Origin: Sordariomycetes sp. S80-01Y
Taxonomy: Eukaryota > Ascomycota > Sordariomycetes
Reading direction: 5' to 3'
Length of the DNA: 64,000 bases
NCBI GenBank assembly: GCA_037042185.1
Contig: JAXQJY010000033.1
Span: 496,001-560,000 of the forward strand
The notes under the pieces are model-generated. The model did not search any database, was not told the DNA's origin, and was given only the letters and a program-made list of their open reading frames with translations. Positions 46,484 to 58,602 of this stretch are shown piece by piece (the stretch's first letter is position 1; every line of letters begins with the position of its first letter). The translations under genes were made by a program, and so were the position numbers.

Positions 46484-46494
46484 GACGGGCGCAT
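46477..46494 (-). promoter_or_regulatory. uORF overlapping the mannosidase start
   Basis: ATG-CGC-CCG-TCA-TGC-TGA runs from 46494 to 46477. Its stop codon lies just inside the main frame, whose ATG is at 46483-46481, so the main ATG sits within the last codons of the uORF. This geometry suits either leaky scanning or termination-coupled reinitiation. Confidence 0.45.
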
Positions 46495-48056
46495 GTCGTG
46501 GTCAAGATGGCGGGCGGATGGGCGCAACCTGGAAGGTCTGGCTTGGGGGGCGGTGGCTTGCAGACGCCCGACTGTGCCCTGGATCTGACGTGCGCGCGCT
46601 CTGCAGGGAGTGAAGTGAAGGCAGCGGTCCGCGCAGTACAAGCAAGGGGTAAGGACAGGGACTGGAAAAGTACGTGATGGGAGAGGTGGAAGAGAAGAAA
46701 TGGGCCAGAAACAGGCAAGCAGGAAGAAGGCGAGTTCCAATCCTCCCTCCCTCGGGTTTGGCGTTTTGCGCTGTCATCGATCAGTGAATGACTGGGTCGC
46801 CAAGTCGCTCTGGCGGCCATTCAGGGGTCTCGCCAGGCCCCTGCCAGTGCTGTGCCTTACTTAGCACCCGGCCTGGGGCCCCCGGGCCGTGGTAACATGG
46901 AAGGTGAGCTGCCTCCCTGCGCCGGAGCCAGAACAGCATCTACGGTTGGTCTCGTGCTCTGGGGAATCCCATGCCTGAGCCTGTATGTGAGAGAGCCCTG
47001 AACGACCTTCTGGAAATAAGGTTGTGCGCCTGCGCCTGCGCCCGACAAACGACCTCCGCAGAGCAGCGTGTTAGTGCCGGTGGGATGGATACGGTCGAGG
47101 CTCTGACTAAGCCCCATCCGCCAAAGCTCCACGCGACGATCGCCAGGGACTACGAGGGTTTGGGTTTGGGTTTGGTTTCAGAGACTGAACGAGTGCATCG
47201 AAATCACCCTCCGAGTCTGGGAACGCGTATCGCCTTAGCCAGGCTTGCCAGGCTCAGGCTCAGGGTGGTTGGGTGGCTTTCAAGGAAGAGTCAGTAATAT
47301 CGATAATAGAGCAATTCAAACGTAACAGGCGTCAGCCAACGGTCCAGCCGGCCGCTTCCAGATTGGGGAGGCCAACTTGGGTTTGCTGCCGACGACCCGA
47401 TACCAGATCACCCTCACCAAAACATCGATACGAGTTCCCAACGCAACGGTAATGACTGTGGATTACTAACTCTACCATCCTCCACCCTCTCTAACGAATG
47501 ACAACAGGTCGGAACTAAACGAATTCTGCTCCCAGACAGCGAGGTTTCGGGACCTTGATGCTGCCAAGCGCAGTGCCGGAACGTCGCCCACACCAGCCGG
47601 GGGCTAAGACGTGTTCCGCCGCTACGGCTATCATATGGATGGATGGCTTTTTGAGCCCGCCTCGAACATCGAACAGCATATCTCGCCATCTAGACCCCTC
47701 GCGACTGCTGCTTGATCTTTCCCGGCACACAATATTTCGGAATATACTGTGTTCTGGAAGGTGTCATCTTCGCCCAACCCGCTGGTAATCTGCCGCATGC
47801 GCTCAGTCTCCGGCGATCCGCAGGCTGGGGTGTCCGGCAAAAGACCCACCAAGTTCGATGGTCGACTTAGTAGACCACCTGAGGCCAGCCGACGATGAGT
47901 TGTCAATGCCCTCCAGCGAGCACTCTACGACGAGATGCTGCAAACAAGGCTTCGGAACAACGGCACCTTTGAACTTCGAGGCGTTCGCATCTAGTATGCT
48001 GCTCTAAGTGCGAATCATGCATCCGTCTTCAAGCTTGCTCTGAATGCGCTCGCAAA
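46484..48056. other. Intergenic region upstream of the mannosidase gene
   Basis: About 1.6 kb without a supported gene; open frames here (for example 46971-47297) have no recognisable product. A TTTGGG-type triplet repeat lies at 47156-47175. Otherwise it holds the mannosidase promoter and UPF1 3' UTR. Confidence 0.5.
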
Positions 48057-51000
48057 TCACTCGAATCCCCTTCCGTACTGGCTGTGGAAGGCGGTGCTAA
48101 TGCTCTTCTCGTCGTCGTCGTAGGGCCGTCTAAAACCGTTAGGGGGACGCTGGTCGCCCTCGACGTACTGCCTCAGCCGATCGCTGTGGGTAAAAGACAA
48201 GTTCTTCATGCCTGTCACAGCCTCGTTCAGCCCAGCACCCAGGCTGACGCCGCCCTGGCCGACGCCCCTGCCTCCGATGATGCTGCTGGAGGCATCTGTG
48301 ATCTCCGAGTTGGCCACACTCTCGCCCGCGACGCTTTCGGGGGCACGACCGCGAGCCTTTCCGCCTCTAGGAGGACCACCCGCACCGGGAAGGCCAGGCC
48401 ACTGCTCAGCGTTAAAGTTGGCAAACATGGATGGGAAAGATCCACCCAGAGCAGCGCCACCATACGCCGAACCGTGCACGGAGGACACATCATCGGGGAT
48501 GTAGGACAGCATCGACCCCGACTCGTTAAAGTCGCGGTTGAAGCGGTCGTAGTAGCGCCCGTCACTCTGTCCGTTGCGGCCCTTCTGGTTGAAGTGCTCG
48601 TCTTTGTTCTTGGGGCGATAGCTGATCTTCGGGCGTGCGAATTGAAGCAGACATGGTTGGAGGTTGGTCAAGGGACCTTCCGAGAAGCACTTGCGGTCCT
48701 TGAAATGAACTAGCAGGTTATGCCAAAGCTCGTGCCGTGAGAGCACCTTCGGGTTTCCAAGAATCACAAGACCGTACTTGGCTCGGGTAAGCGCCACGTT
48801 GAGACGGCGGGGGTCAGACAAGAAACCAATGCCCTGGTTGTCGTTGGATCGTACACAGGAAAGCACGATGAAGTCCTTCTCACGACCCTGGAAAGCGTCA
48901 ACAGAAGCCACCTCGACTTCCTTGTAGGCCTCCTTTCGAAGATAGCTGCCCGAGTTCTGCATTGTGGTCACGACGTAGCTTCGCTGACCCTCGTACGGCG
49001 TGATGACGCCAATGTCGGCCGGCTTGACGCCGGCCTTAAAGAACCGTGTGATAGCCTTCTCGACATTCGAAGCCTCGGTGCGGTTGAGGTAGGAAGTACC
49101 AGAAGCCGAGATTTCCTCCTGTCCCAAATTGGTCCAGAACATCATAGGCGTGTCGACGAGGGGCCAAGGGAAGTCGATATCCTTGCGCAAGCGGGACTCG
49201 GCCGTGACGCCGTTCTGCAACTCGCCATCATAGAACATGTTCGACGGGAAATCAGACAAGCAGGGATGCATACGATATTGGATCTCAAGCCTGGTGGGCT
49301 GGTGTTGGAGATTGACCAACCGCTCGAACAGAGATTGGTTCAGTCCAGCCTTGGCCGCCTTCTTGTTCATGATGACGGGACCAAGCTGCTTGTGGTCGCC
49401 GACTAGGACAACTTGCTTACACCCAAGCACAAGCGGAATCATGCACTCAGGCTCAGCAGACTGGGTCGATTCGTCGATGAGCACGTTGCGAAACTTCATC
49501 TTGGAGAGTCGCGGGTCACCGGCGCCGACACAAGTACAGCAGACCACGTCGGCGTTGTTGAGAATCTCGCGTTCCGCGGCTTTGGTCAACTGTTTGAACT
49601 TCTTCTCATCCTGACTCGACAACTCGCCAACTTGGCTCTTGAGCTGCGACAACTTGACAAGGTCGCTGTTATGCTCAGACATGCGGACTTGCTCGTGTAG
49701 CGCCAGGAAGCTGACAGAGGACTCGACATCCTCACGAGACTTAGCGGTCAGTCGCACAACCTTCAGTCCAGTCTTGTGAATGCGCTCGCAGAGCTGGTCG
49801 ACCGCGACATTCGAGGGAGCGCAGACGAGGACTTGGTTGCCAGTAAGCTTGGCCAGGTGATAAATGATGGTCGCCGAGGTCACCGTCTTTCCAGTTCCCG
49901 GAGGGCCTTGGATCAGACTCAGAGGCTTTTGCAGACAGGCCTTGACAGCTTGCACCTGGCTGTGGTTCAAGTCAGGAAGACCTTGGGCCGACCACTTCTT
50001 CGGAAGGTTAATCTTCGTAGGGGGCGGCTTGACATCGTTCCCGAGGAGGCAGTGGAAGATGTAGCCAGAAACGCTCATGTCGTCAATAGCAAACGACTTC
50101 ATGGCCAGTTGCATACGGTCGTAGGAGGTTGCCTTCCATACATAGTCAGCCGAGAATCCAGTCATTGCCCGCAGTGGGATGTTTTTCTCGGCTTTGCGCA
50201 ACTCCAAGGAGACCTTGTCGTTCTGGTTGTTGGGGATCTTGATGACATAGCCCACGCCCTCCCAAGCCGGTTCTATCCCGCCCTTGTAGCGAAGTCGCAT
50301 CTCGTCACCCACGGCCAGCTTGACATCACCCGACTCAATTTTGTGGAGCTCAAAAGTCGCGATGTGCTTGTTGTTCAGGCCTTCGCTCCATGTTACCGTC
50401 AGGTCATCCTCGCCTTGAGCTTCCTTGAGTTTTTTATCGTAGTCCGACTCCATCTTAACCAGGGGCCCGAATATGTTCTGGTAGTGAAATTGATCGTCGT
50501 ACTGCAGAAGAACTGGGAGGGGGTCTTCGTCGACATTGTTGTTGTTCTCGAGGTCGAAGAAGGTGGCGTTTGCGTTCGTCTTCCACATTTCTTCCATCTT
50601 GCCGATGTTGTTGGGGTTCATGTGACGAGCTCGAATCTGCTCATTCTCTGAAGGCTCAGACACTAGCCACGTGAGGAACATGCGCTCCGATATCAGTGGC
50701 TCCCATCGCGATGTGTCCCAATTCATGTCCTTGCTAGAGGAGTTCGAGGCGCAGGGTTGTCGGCATAGGAGAACAACGACGGTATCAGACTTCGCCGGGA
50801 TGAACCCGAGCAAAAACACATTCCTCACGCCGCAATTGTAGCATTCGAGGGTCGTGTCGCCGAGGGCAGATTCAGCATGAAGCTGGACCTCCCTGTGTCG
50901 GGCTCGCACGAGGTGGTTCACGATGTGGGACGAAGTGCCATTGCCGCGAGCGCTGCAGAACCACTTCTCGCAGGTCAGACATTTGACAACACAGCTTGGG

Positions 51001-51348
51001 GAGTGAATACCGCAATAGCTGTGACTTCAAGTTAGCGACTCAAACAACACCTCAATGGAGTAGGGTTGCTTACGCGCAGGCGTGGGGTGGGAGCGGTTCT
51101 TCCTGGGGACTCTTAATGCGGAGGCCCGTGACAGGGTCGACAGGAGTATGGTTACTATCCAAGTCATCGTCATCGTAGGCGCCAACGTCGTCGTCGGTGG
51201 CGCGTCTTCGGCCGCTGGGTCCGGCGCCAGTGCCGTACAGCAAAGCATCGTCGGGGTCGAGGTTTGAGATATCGTCGGCGCCAGCCTTGATCGCGGCGGC
51301 TGAGTCGGAGATAAGGTGGTTGCCTACATGAGTGAAGGCGCCCTCCAT
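48057..51348 (-). CDS. UPF1: UPF1/NAM7, nonsense-mediated decay RNA helicase
   Basis: ATP-dependent RNA helicase at the centre of nonsense-mediated mRNA decay. Exons are 51348-51074 and 51018-48057 (55-nt intron), giving 1078 aa. The N-terminal Cys-His-rich UPF2-binding domain begins [17 protein letters not shown], with the intron in its first metal-binding pair, and continues through CEKWFC and ECYNCGVRN. The SF1 helicase core has Walker A GPPGTGKT at 463-470, [18 protein letters not shown] (motif II), [25 protein letters not shown] and ALTRAKYG. The C-terminal tail is Gly, Arg and Ser rich. Promoter shared with IMP4 on the opposite strand. Confidence 0.96.
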
Positions 51349-52072
51349 GGTGAAGGGTGTTCTTGGTGAGGAAGCTGGTGCGGCAGCTGTGGCACAAAGG
51401 TTAGCTAGGAACACTGGTGGCGTCCTGGCGTAGTCGACCGGACGGGACAGCTCAGGAAAGACGGCAGACGGAAATTAACACACCGATAACCAGCTAATTA
51501 GGACGGAGAGTTCGTTTCGTGGCCGCGAGCGGCGAGCGGATCGAGAAGAAAGTTTGGCTTGCAGTCGTAGCTCGGGCTCACATCATCGCGAAGGGAATGC
51601 GCCGGGATGGTGTAGCGTCACGGCTCCGATCGTTCTGGGTCTGCCTGAACGAAAGACGGAGGAGTATTATAGGTGTCGAGAAAAAGGAAGCGCGCGCGTC
51701 GAGAACTTGTGCTACGGATTATCGACCCGGTCGGAGTGAGCCCGTCAAAATGGCGATTCTCGAAATGTTGATAGCGCCGCCGAAGTTTGGGCCCTCGTTT
51801 TCCAATGGTGGGGCAATTGCAGCCACGTGATAAGAGTTTTGCATCTATCGATAAGTATCCGACGCCGATAAGCTTGAATCGAGCGGGCTGCTCAGAAAAA
51901 TTCCGGACGATCTTCGACTGTACGAAACATTGATGGCCACCGTACAAACATCCCAAGCCTTCCTCTCCTAACTGGTAATTCATATACCGTGGGATCCCTG
52001 AGAAAGATCAGGGAATCTAGGGCTGCCTCGACCAGTGAACCACACTGCCTTGCATCAAGAGTTTGAGGAAAC
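51349..52072. other. Divergent promoter region UPF1/IMP4
   Basis: 724 bp without a supported exon. Three GATAAG boxes and an E-box cluster at 51824-51872, about 200 bp before IMP4. Confidence 0.55.
51824..51872 (+). promoter_or_regulatory. E-box plus three GATAAG boxes
   Basis: CACGTG at 51824-51829 overlaps GATAAG at 51829-51834; two more GATAAG boxes lie at 51850-51855 and 51867-51872. Fungal GATA factors (AreA/NIT2, SreA types) and bHLH factors bind these words. The boxes lie 200-250 bp before IMP4 and about 480 bp from UPF1. Confidence 0.45.
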
Positions 52073-53019
52073 ATGATTGTAAGTTCGCGGGTGTCTTCTG
52101 CACAGCACATAATTGCTAACAAACAGTGCAGCGCAAACAAGCTCGCCAGAGGCGTGACTACCTCTACCGAAAGGCTCTTCTTCTCAAAGATGCTGAGATC
52201 AACGACAAGCGGGCAAAGCTGCGAGCATCCCTGGCAAGCGGCAAGGCTCTAGACCCCGAAATCGCAAACGATAAGTCGCTGCGCAAAGACTACCAATACG
52301 ACGAATCGGCCGACAAGACTACGAGCGAGCAACTGGACCTTGACGACGAATATGCGCAGCTTTCAGGAGTTGTCGACCCTCGGATACTTGTCACGACGTC
52401 GAGGAACCCATCGTCGAGACTAGCAGCTTTCGCCAAGGAAATCAGGTTACTACTACCGACCGCGGTGCGCCTGAATCGTGGTACCCTTGTTTTGCCCGAT
52501 CTCGTCCAGTCGGCGAAGTCATCAGGCCTCTCCGATATCATCCTCTTACATGAGCATCGTGGTACACCCACCGCCTTGACGATATCACACCTTCCCCATG
52601 GCCCAACCGTATCCTTCTCATTACACAATGTCGTCCTGCGACACGACATCCCTGGAAGCGTGCGCGGAACAGTCAGCGAAGCCTACCCGCACCTAATCTT
52701 CGACGGCTTCACAACACCCCTTGGCCAGCGGGTAGTCAAGGTCTTGAAGCACATCTTCCCACCCCGGGAGCCCATCACGAACAAGACCAAGGTCGGAAAC
52801 CGAATAGTTACGTTCAAGAACATCGACGACAGCATAGAGGTACGGCACCATGTGTTTGTCCGGACGGGATATGACAGCATCGAGCTCTCGGAGGTTGGGC
52901 CAAGGATGACGATGCGTATGTTTGAGATTCGCGGTGGAACACTGGAGAACAAGGATGGCGATGTGGAGTGGCATCTAACGCAGTACACGCGTACGGCAAA
53001 GAAGAAGAACTACCTGTGA
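52073..53019 (+). CDS. IMP4: IMP4, U3 snoRNP Brix-domain protein
   Basis: Component of the small-subunit processome needed for 18S rRNA maturation in the nucleolus. Exons are 52073-52078 and 52132-53019, giving 297 aa. The first exon is only 6 nt (ATG ATT); splicing over 53 nt yields MIRKQARQRRDYLYRKAL, the conserved IMP4 start. The Brix domain follows (RILVTTSRNPSSRLAAFAKE, DIILLHEHRG, LPHGPTVSF, ISHLPHGP) and the ending is TKVGNRIVTF, RHHVFV and AKKKNYL, as in orthologues. The intron has GTAAGT, GCTAAC and two candidate acceptors 5 nt apart; only the second keeps frame. Confidence 0.95.
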
Positions 53020-54305
53020 GCCATAGAGATGATTGCCGAAGATCGCAGACAAAACCCCGTCTGACCCACGCCCTACGTACCGCGATCAGCTGCACCTCTG
53101 CTTGCTCGGTTCGCGAGGGAACAAGGCATCAAAAGACGATGACCACCAGGGCACAATGCGGGTCGTGAGCAAGAAACCGTAGTGACACTGCCGCGGTCGA
53201 CTTCAGCTAATGGTCGATTTCGTAAGCAGTGGTGGATGGCCCCGGGACCGAGCTACAATCATAGCATATGCGATGCGCAGGGCTCAGCTTACGGTTTGAG
53301 CCGGATGATGATCTTCGAGAGGGCAGGGATGGAGATTGTTAATTGGTCAATGACGGCCATTGCTAGGCAAAAGCCAAACCAACATTGACAGAAAACTCTC
53401 AGACAGCATCCCGAGCTTGGACTGGTTGTAGCATGGCCGGATACTGGGCTCTCGCAAGGTGCAGTTCAATCAGTTAGTACTTAGGCGTAGGCAGCGGGAA
53501 TGATAAAAATGGATGCCTTGGCTCTACGTCCCGTACGACAACAGGCCGTATGTATGCAGATCGCAGCCGAGATGATCGAGTCCCCAGGTGCGAGTGCCCG
53601 CAGCATGATACATACCTCACCAAGTTGCGAGCCTCCCGTTCCGAATGCGACCAAAAGCGTACAGCCACGATGGCTGACGAACGGAACCCGCAGAGGCCGC
53701 GCCAAGCCCCCGACCCTTTCGCCTACAAAGGGTATTTTTGGCTGCAGAAAAAGACCGCCACACTCCGAACCATGACCAGTGGGCCCGACTCAGCCGACTT
53801 ACAGGACGACGTGAAATTGACTGGCAGCCTGATAAACTCACCTATCCGCGCAATTACTGCTGCGATCTTCATCTCATCTACGCTGTCAACGGTACCCACC
53901 TTCTTCTGATTGTTTGAAACAATCGAAACATCGACCGGCAGAACTTCCTCATCTGCGGCTGCACGGCGATCGCCACATCCAGTGACGTCGAATCGAGCTC
54001 CCCGTCTCCACCAACCACCGCCTGAGTCCCCGAATCCTCCCCACTGTAGTCAGCGAAAAGAGACCATCAATCTCACCTCGTCAACCCTCCCGCAAGCATT
54101 GCTGCCTCTTTGAGCTTTCACGAACCGACACCATTGCCAATTCAACTCATAAAGCCTCCAGCATCCACATCTGAGGCCTCGAGAGTATCATCCGTTAATC
54201 CGAGAGCTCCCGCCACTCACGGCGGTTCCGCAAAGTCCGTCCGTCATCATCAAGCATCCTCACCACACGCTGTAGCTACTCCCATCGTCGCACACTTCGC
54301 CCAGC
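53020..54305. other. Region upstream of the syntaxin gene
   Basis: 1.3 kb without a supported gene. Its last 400 bp are pyrimidine-rich and probably form the syntaxin leader. Short frames such as 53550-53909 (+) have no known product. Confidence 0.5.
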
Positions 54306-55412
54306 ATGTCGTACGGTCAATACAGCCAGAACCCCTATCATCAGGGCCCCGCGCAGGAGTCTGGAGCTGGATACCCCCAGGTGAGTAACTTGCGACCATC
54401 TGGCGCAGCCGCCGGCGCAGGTCTGTCCATATTTGCGCGCAATTACTGACGTGGTGTACCGCCAGTCAAACCCTTACTCCCAGTATGATCAACCGGCGGG
54501 CAACCAGTACGAGATGCAAGACTACAATAGTTACGGCCAGCAGCCCCAGCAGCCGACGCACTCCGTCATGTCGCAGCAGGACTTCCTCAACCGGGTCCAA
54601 ACACTACGCAACGACATCAAGAGCCTCACCACCGACGTCGACTACATTGGCCAGCTCCACCAGCGCACACTGAGCAGCACCGATGGCCAGTCACGCGAGC
54701 AGCTGGAGCAGTACGTCTCCCAGACGCAGATCCGCAACACCGCCATCAAAGACGGAATCAAGGGTCTTGAGCGCGATCTCGCCCGCACGACGGACGGGTC
54801 CCGCAACACGAAAAACACCCAGCTGCAATCGCTAAAGACCTTTTTCAAGTCGGAGCTGGACAAGTATCAAAGCATTGAGCGCGATTACCAGCATCGCTAC
54901 CGCGACCAGATCGCTCGTCAGTACCGAATTGTCAACCCGGATGCGTCGGAGGATGAGGTACAGCAAGCTACCGAAATGGACTGGGGAAATGAGGGTGTCT
55001 TCCAGACTGCGGTTCGTATCCCTACCCCCGCGCAATCAGAACGTGGTCTAATTCCTCACAGCTCCGGACAAACCGCACTGGCCACGCCAGCTCCGTGCTC
55101 GGTAACGTCCGCGCCCGCCACAACGAGCTCCAGCGCATCGAGCAGACTCTCGCTGAACTTGCCGCCCTCTACAACGATCTCGCAACTGTCGTTGAGCAGC
55201 AAGACCCTGTCATCGGCGCCGCGGAGACCAACGCCCAGAACACAGTCGACAACATTGAGAAGGGCAACGAGCAGGTCGAGCAAGCCAACAAGCACGCCCG
55301 CAACCGCCGCAAGCTCAAGTGGTGGTGCGCCCTCGTCGTCGTCCTCATTCTCGTGGCCATCGGTCTTGGTGTTGGTCTGGGCGTCCACTTTGCCAGCAAT
55401 GCGACGAAATGA
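54306..55412 (+). CDS. SSO1: Plasma-membrane syntaxin (Sso1/Sso2-type t-SNARE)
   Basis: Qa-SNARE that receives secretory vesicles at the plasma membrane. Exons are 54306-54380, 54466-55011 and 55062-55412, giving 323 aa. The Tyr-, Gln- and Pro-rich N-terminus (NPYSQYDQPAGNQYEMQDY) is followed by the Habc three-helix bundle and a SNARE motif around residues 208-290 (RHNELQRIEQTLAELAALY, then EQQDPVIGAAE) that carries the zero-layer Gln. A single C-terminal anchor at about 294-317 (WWCALVVVLILVAIGL) ends in a short tail ASNATK. Intron 2 (50 nt) falls before LRTNRTGHASSVL. Reading straight through intron 2 would shift frame and lose the SNARE motif and anchor. Confidence 0.93.
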
Positions 55413-56151
55413 GCCGCTCGTTGAGTGTGCTCGGTCGGTTTGCTGCGCCCGGACCGAAGCTACTGTCCCACATAGATGTTGCTACGTTGATTATGATGCA
55501 TTGCCATACTATTCTTACGATCATTATGGTGTACCGAATCTTGGAGTATACCCCACGCCCGCTTGCTGCGACCGTTTCAGGCCCGTTGGCGAGAGAGAAT
55601 GCAGAGGGCACAGGAGAAGGAGGCTTTTTGTAGGGCGTTTTATTGTGAGCGTCCGCCTTGTATCGCATAGCTTTGTTGATGAGTTTGTTTTGGAAAGGAT
55701 ACGTAATTGTGATATGGGTTGGAAAAGAAGAAAGGGGATAGTAATTATCATTGCCAATCAAACCTACGCAAAGCCTACCAATGTCAAAGATTTGTGTTCT
55801 GAGGGTGGCAACGTTCTTTAGCAGACAAGCAGAACAACGTGAGAGAGGTAAGTATTATTATATACAAGCTGTGACAAGGGCGCATCGCGAGATTAAAGGC
55901 AGCGCCCGACTCCAAGATCATCGACATGGCCCTTCCCTCGTGTGTGCGGCGCATGATTCCTACTATTTTCCGCTCTGGCTGCAGAAATTCCAAAGCGCGG
56001 CTTTGCATCCCGTCTCGTACACTTTACATACATGCGGCAGCCCCCAAGTCAGGGTCTCCTTCATGCAGAGTCCCCCCTCGTCCGCTCGAGGGTTGGGCTT
56101 CTCTCCCAGCTCTCCAGCGCATATCTTCTCTCATCGTACATAGCGAAGTGT
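55413..56151. other. Convergent 3' region between syntaxin and TOM70
   Basis: 739 bp holding the two 3' UTRs; AT-rich just after the syntaxin stop. No gene seen. Confidence 0.55.
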
Positions 56152-58144
56152 TTATTGCGGCATGCGCAGACCAGCAGGGCCGGGGCCACCGGCGAGCTTG
56201 GCTGCGAGCTTGGGGTACTTCTCGGTGACCTGGACCTGGGTGCGAGTGGCCTCGGCATAGGAGAGGGCGTTGACAATCTCGCCTTCTGTACGGGCGAGCT
56301 CAGCAGCGCGCTCAAAGTACTTGAGAGCACCAGGGACATTGTTCTGTTGAAGGAGGAGCTGGGCCATGGTGGCAACAGCGATGTCGCACTCAGGGTCGAC
56401 TGTCAAGGGTCAGCAAATAGTCATGTGAACAAGAAGCGGAAATACGTACTGATCAGGGCCTTCTGGCACAGTTGCTCCGCCTCCTTGAAGTCTTGCTTCC
56501 ACTGGAACAGAGCCAGGGCCTTGTTGATGAGCGGCAGGACGTTCATCGACATGGGCTTGCTTTGTTTCTCCATCTCCATGGCCGTGTCAAACTTCTCAAT
56601 GGCCTCCTGGAAGTTACCTTGGTCGAGAAGCAGCTCTCCGTAGTAGTTGTACACATCAGGGACCTTGGGGAAGTTCTTGATACACCTTCGGAAGGTAGCC
56701 ATGGAGGAGGCGATAGAGCCCATCTTGTACTGAGTGACACCCAGCTGGATGTGCGAGAAGATGAAATCCTTATCCAGATCGATCGACTTCTGGTAATCCT
56801 TCTGAGCGTCGGAGAGATCACCCTTGATGAAGTGGGCTTGGGCACGGTGGTAGTAGACGTCGGGGTCGTTCTTGTCCTGTTCAAGAGCACGGGCGAACTC
56901 TGCTTCGGCACCGGCGGGGTCACCAAGCTCGAGGCTGATGCTGGCACGCTTGATGTAGCTCTGGGTCATCTTGGGGTCAAGCTCGATGCTCTTGTCGAAG
57001 TCCTTGGTGGCCTCGGCGTGGTTGCCAAGCAGGGTGCGGATGGTTCCACGCATGTTGTATGCGAGAGCTTCGTGCTCACCAAGCTCGTTGAGCTCGACAG
57101 CCTTTTCGAAGGCCTTGCGGGCCTCCTCATATCCGTCACCAGTCTTCTTTTCCAGACCCTGTAGCCCAAGCTGCAGCTGGCCCTTTCCGGTCTCAGAGGA
57201 AAGCTCGATCGAGTCGTCAAGATCGTCAGGACGGGGCTTTTGGCGGAAGCTCTGGAGATAGTTGCCCACGAAAATGGGGCTAGGCATCTTGGGAGGTCGT
57301 GATGCGACAATTTCCTTTGCCTTGTGCTCGGCGAAAGTCTTTAGGAGGCGCTCGACTGCTTGAGCCGTCGACTCGCTCTTGAAGTTGTCGATGATGCAAG
57401 AAGCTGTGAAGTCAAGAAGAGCCTCGCTGTACTTCTTCTGGTGCTCGTAGGCAGCAGCGCGACGGTTGATGGCCTTGACGTACTCGTCGTCCATGCTGAT
57501 AGCGGCTGTGGTATCCTCAATGACCTTGTCCCATTCGCTCATGGCGCTGTGGCAGGCGGCTCGGTTGGAATAAAAGACGGGGTCGGGTTTGCACAGGATC
57601 GCCTTGGTGTAGAGGTCGATAGCTTTGTTGTACGCCTTGTCGCCATAAGCCTTGTTGCCAGCAGCCTTGAGCTTGGCGGCATATTCTTCGCGTTGCTGCT
57701 GGGTGAGGGTGAGGACGGATTCCTCATCAACGTCCGGCAGGTCCGAGTCGCTCGTCGCGGCGGCGGCTGGGGGTTGCGAAGGCGCAGGTGTCTCCTTTGT
57801 ATCGGCGGCCTTGCGCTCGGCCTCCTTGCGCTTGCGGCGCTCCTTCTTGCTGAGCTTGGGTCCGGCGTCGTCTTTGGTTGACTGCCGAGGTGGATATTAG
57901 TTACTTGGGATGCGCCAGGGGAACTGGCGCGCGTGACGCAGCCAAGATGGACAAGAGCGCGTACCGAGGAATTGAGGTAGTAGACAGCGCCGGCGCCAGT
58001 GACGACGACGGCAACTCCAGCAATTGTGTACACGACAGCCTTGTTCTCCGAGACCCAATTCGATAGGCGGTCCAAAAGACTAGATGACGATTCGACAGCC
58101 GCGACCGGTTGGCCAGGCGGCATGGAAGGGAGGGGGTTGGACAT
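56152..58144 (-). CDS. TOM70: TOM70, mitochondrial protein import receptor
   Basis: Outer-membrane receptor for precursors with internal signals and for chaperone-bound carriers. Exons are 58144-57965, 57881-56450 and 56399-56152, giving 619 aa. An N-terminal anchor spans about residues 36-57 ([19 protein letters not shown]), then a charged linker ([19 protein letters not shown]) and about eleven TPR repeats. The first TPRs form the Hsp70/Hsp90 clamp ([26 protein letters not shown]). It ends GPAGLRMPQ. Length and architecture match fungal Tom70. Confidence 0.95.
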
Positions 58145-58602
58145 GGCTGTGGCGAATTAAGAAGTATTAAAGACGAAAAGAGGGCGAGGAAAAAGAGGGA
58201 GGGAGGGTGAAGAAGGGGAGATGCTGTACAGCAGAATGGATGATGATTCTGGGTGTCCGAGGTCGAAGGGCCAAAGTCCTCGAAATTTCATGAGCTTCCA
58301 TGGCTGTCGCGCTGGACCCACTGGGCCGTCGCTTGCCCCACACTGATGGCATCTTCATCTTGCGCGTGCCTGAGGCAACAGATTCGACCTCCACTGGACA
58401 CTCCGAATGATCAATGTATACTGGTCTGTCAGCCTAATTAATACTGAAAACGTGGTAAAGCCCAATCGTTGAGGCGGGTTGTTTGTCTGGAAGCTTTGGA
58501 AACGTCACTTGCGCGTCTTGGGTACGACGACCAATTCCTCAATGACGAGACCTAGCCTCCTTGGACTATCATATCTCCCACGACATCAGTAGATACCTCG
58601 TC
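58145..58602. other. Divergent promoter region TOM70 / class IV PLP enzyme
   Basis: 458 bp without a supported exon. Purine-rich near TOM70 and AT-richer near 58430. Confidence 0.5.

Noticed and set aside
47156-47175. TTTGGG repeat as an interstitial telomere
   Set aside because: The fungal telomere unit is usually TTAGGG; three imperfect TTTGGG units are simple sequence.
49776-50651. 291-codon plus-strand frame within UPF1
   Set aside because: Lies wholly inside the UPF1 helicase exon and has no recognisable features.
55012-55821. Read-through version of the syntaxin gene
   Set aside because: It loses the SNARE motif and membrane anchor; the 50-nt intron at 55012-55061 restores both.
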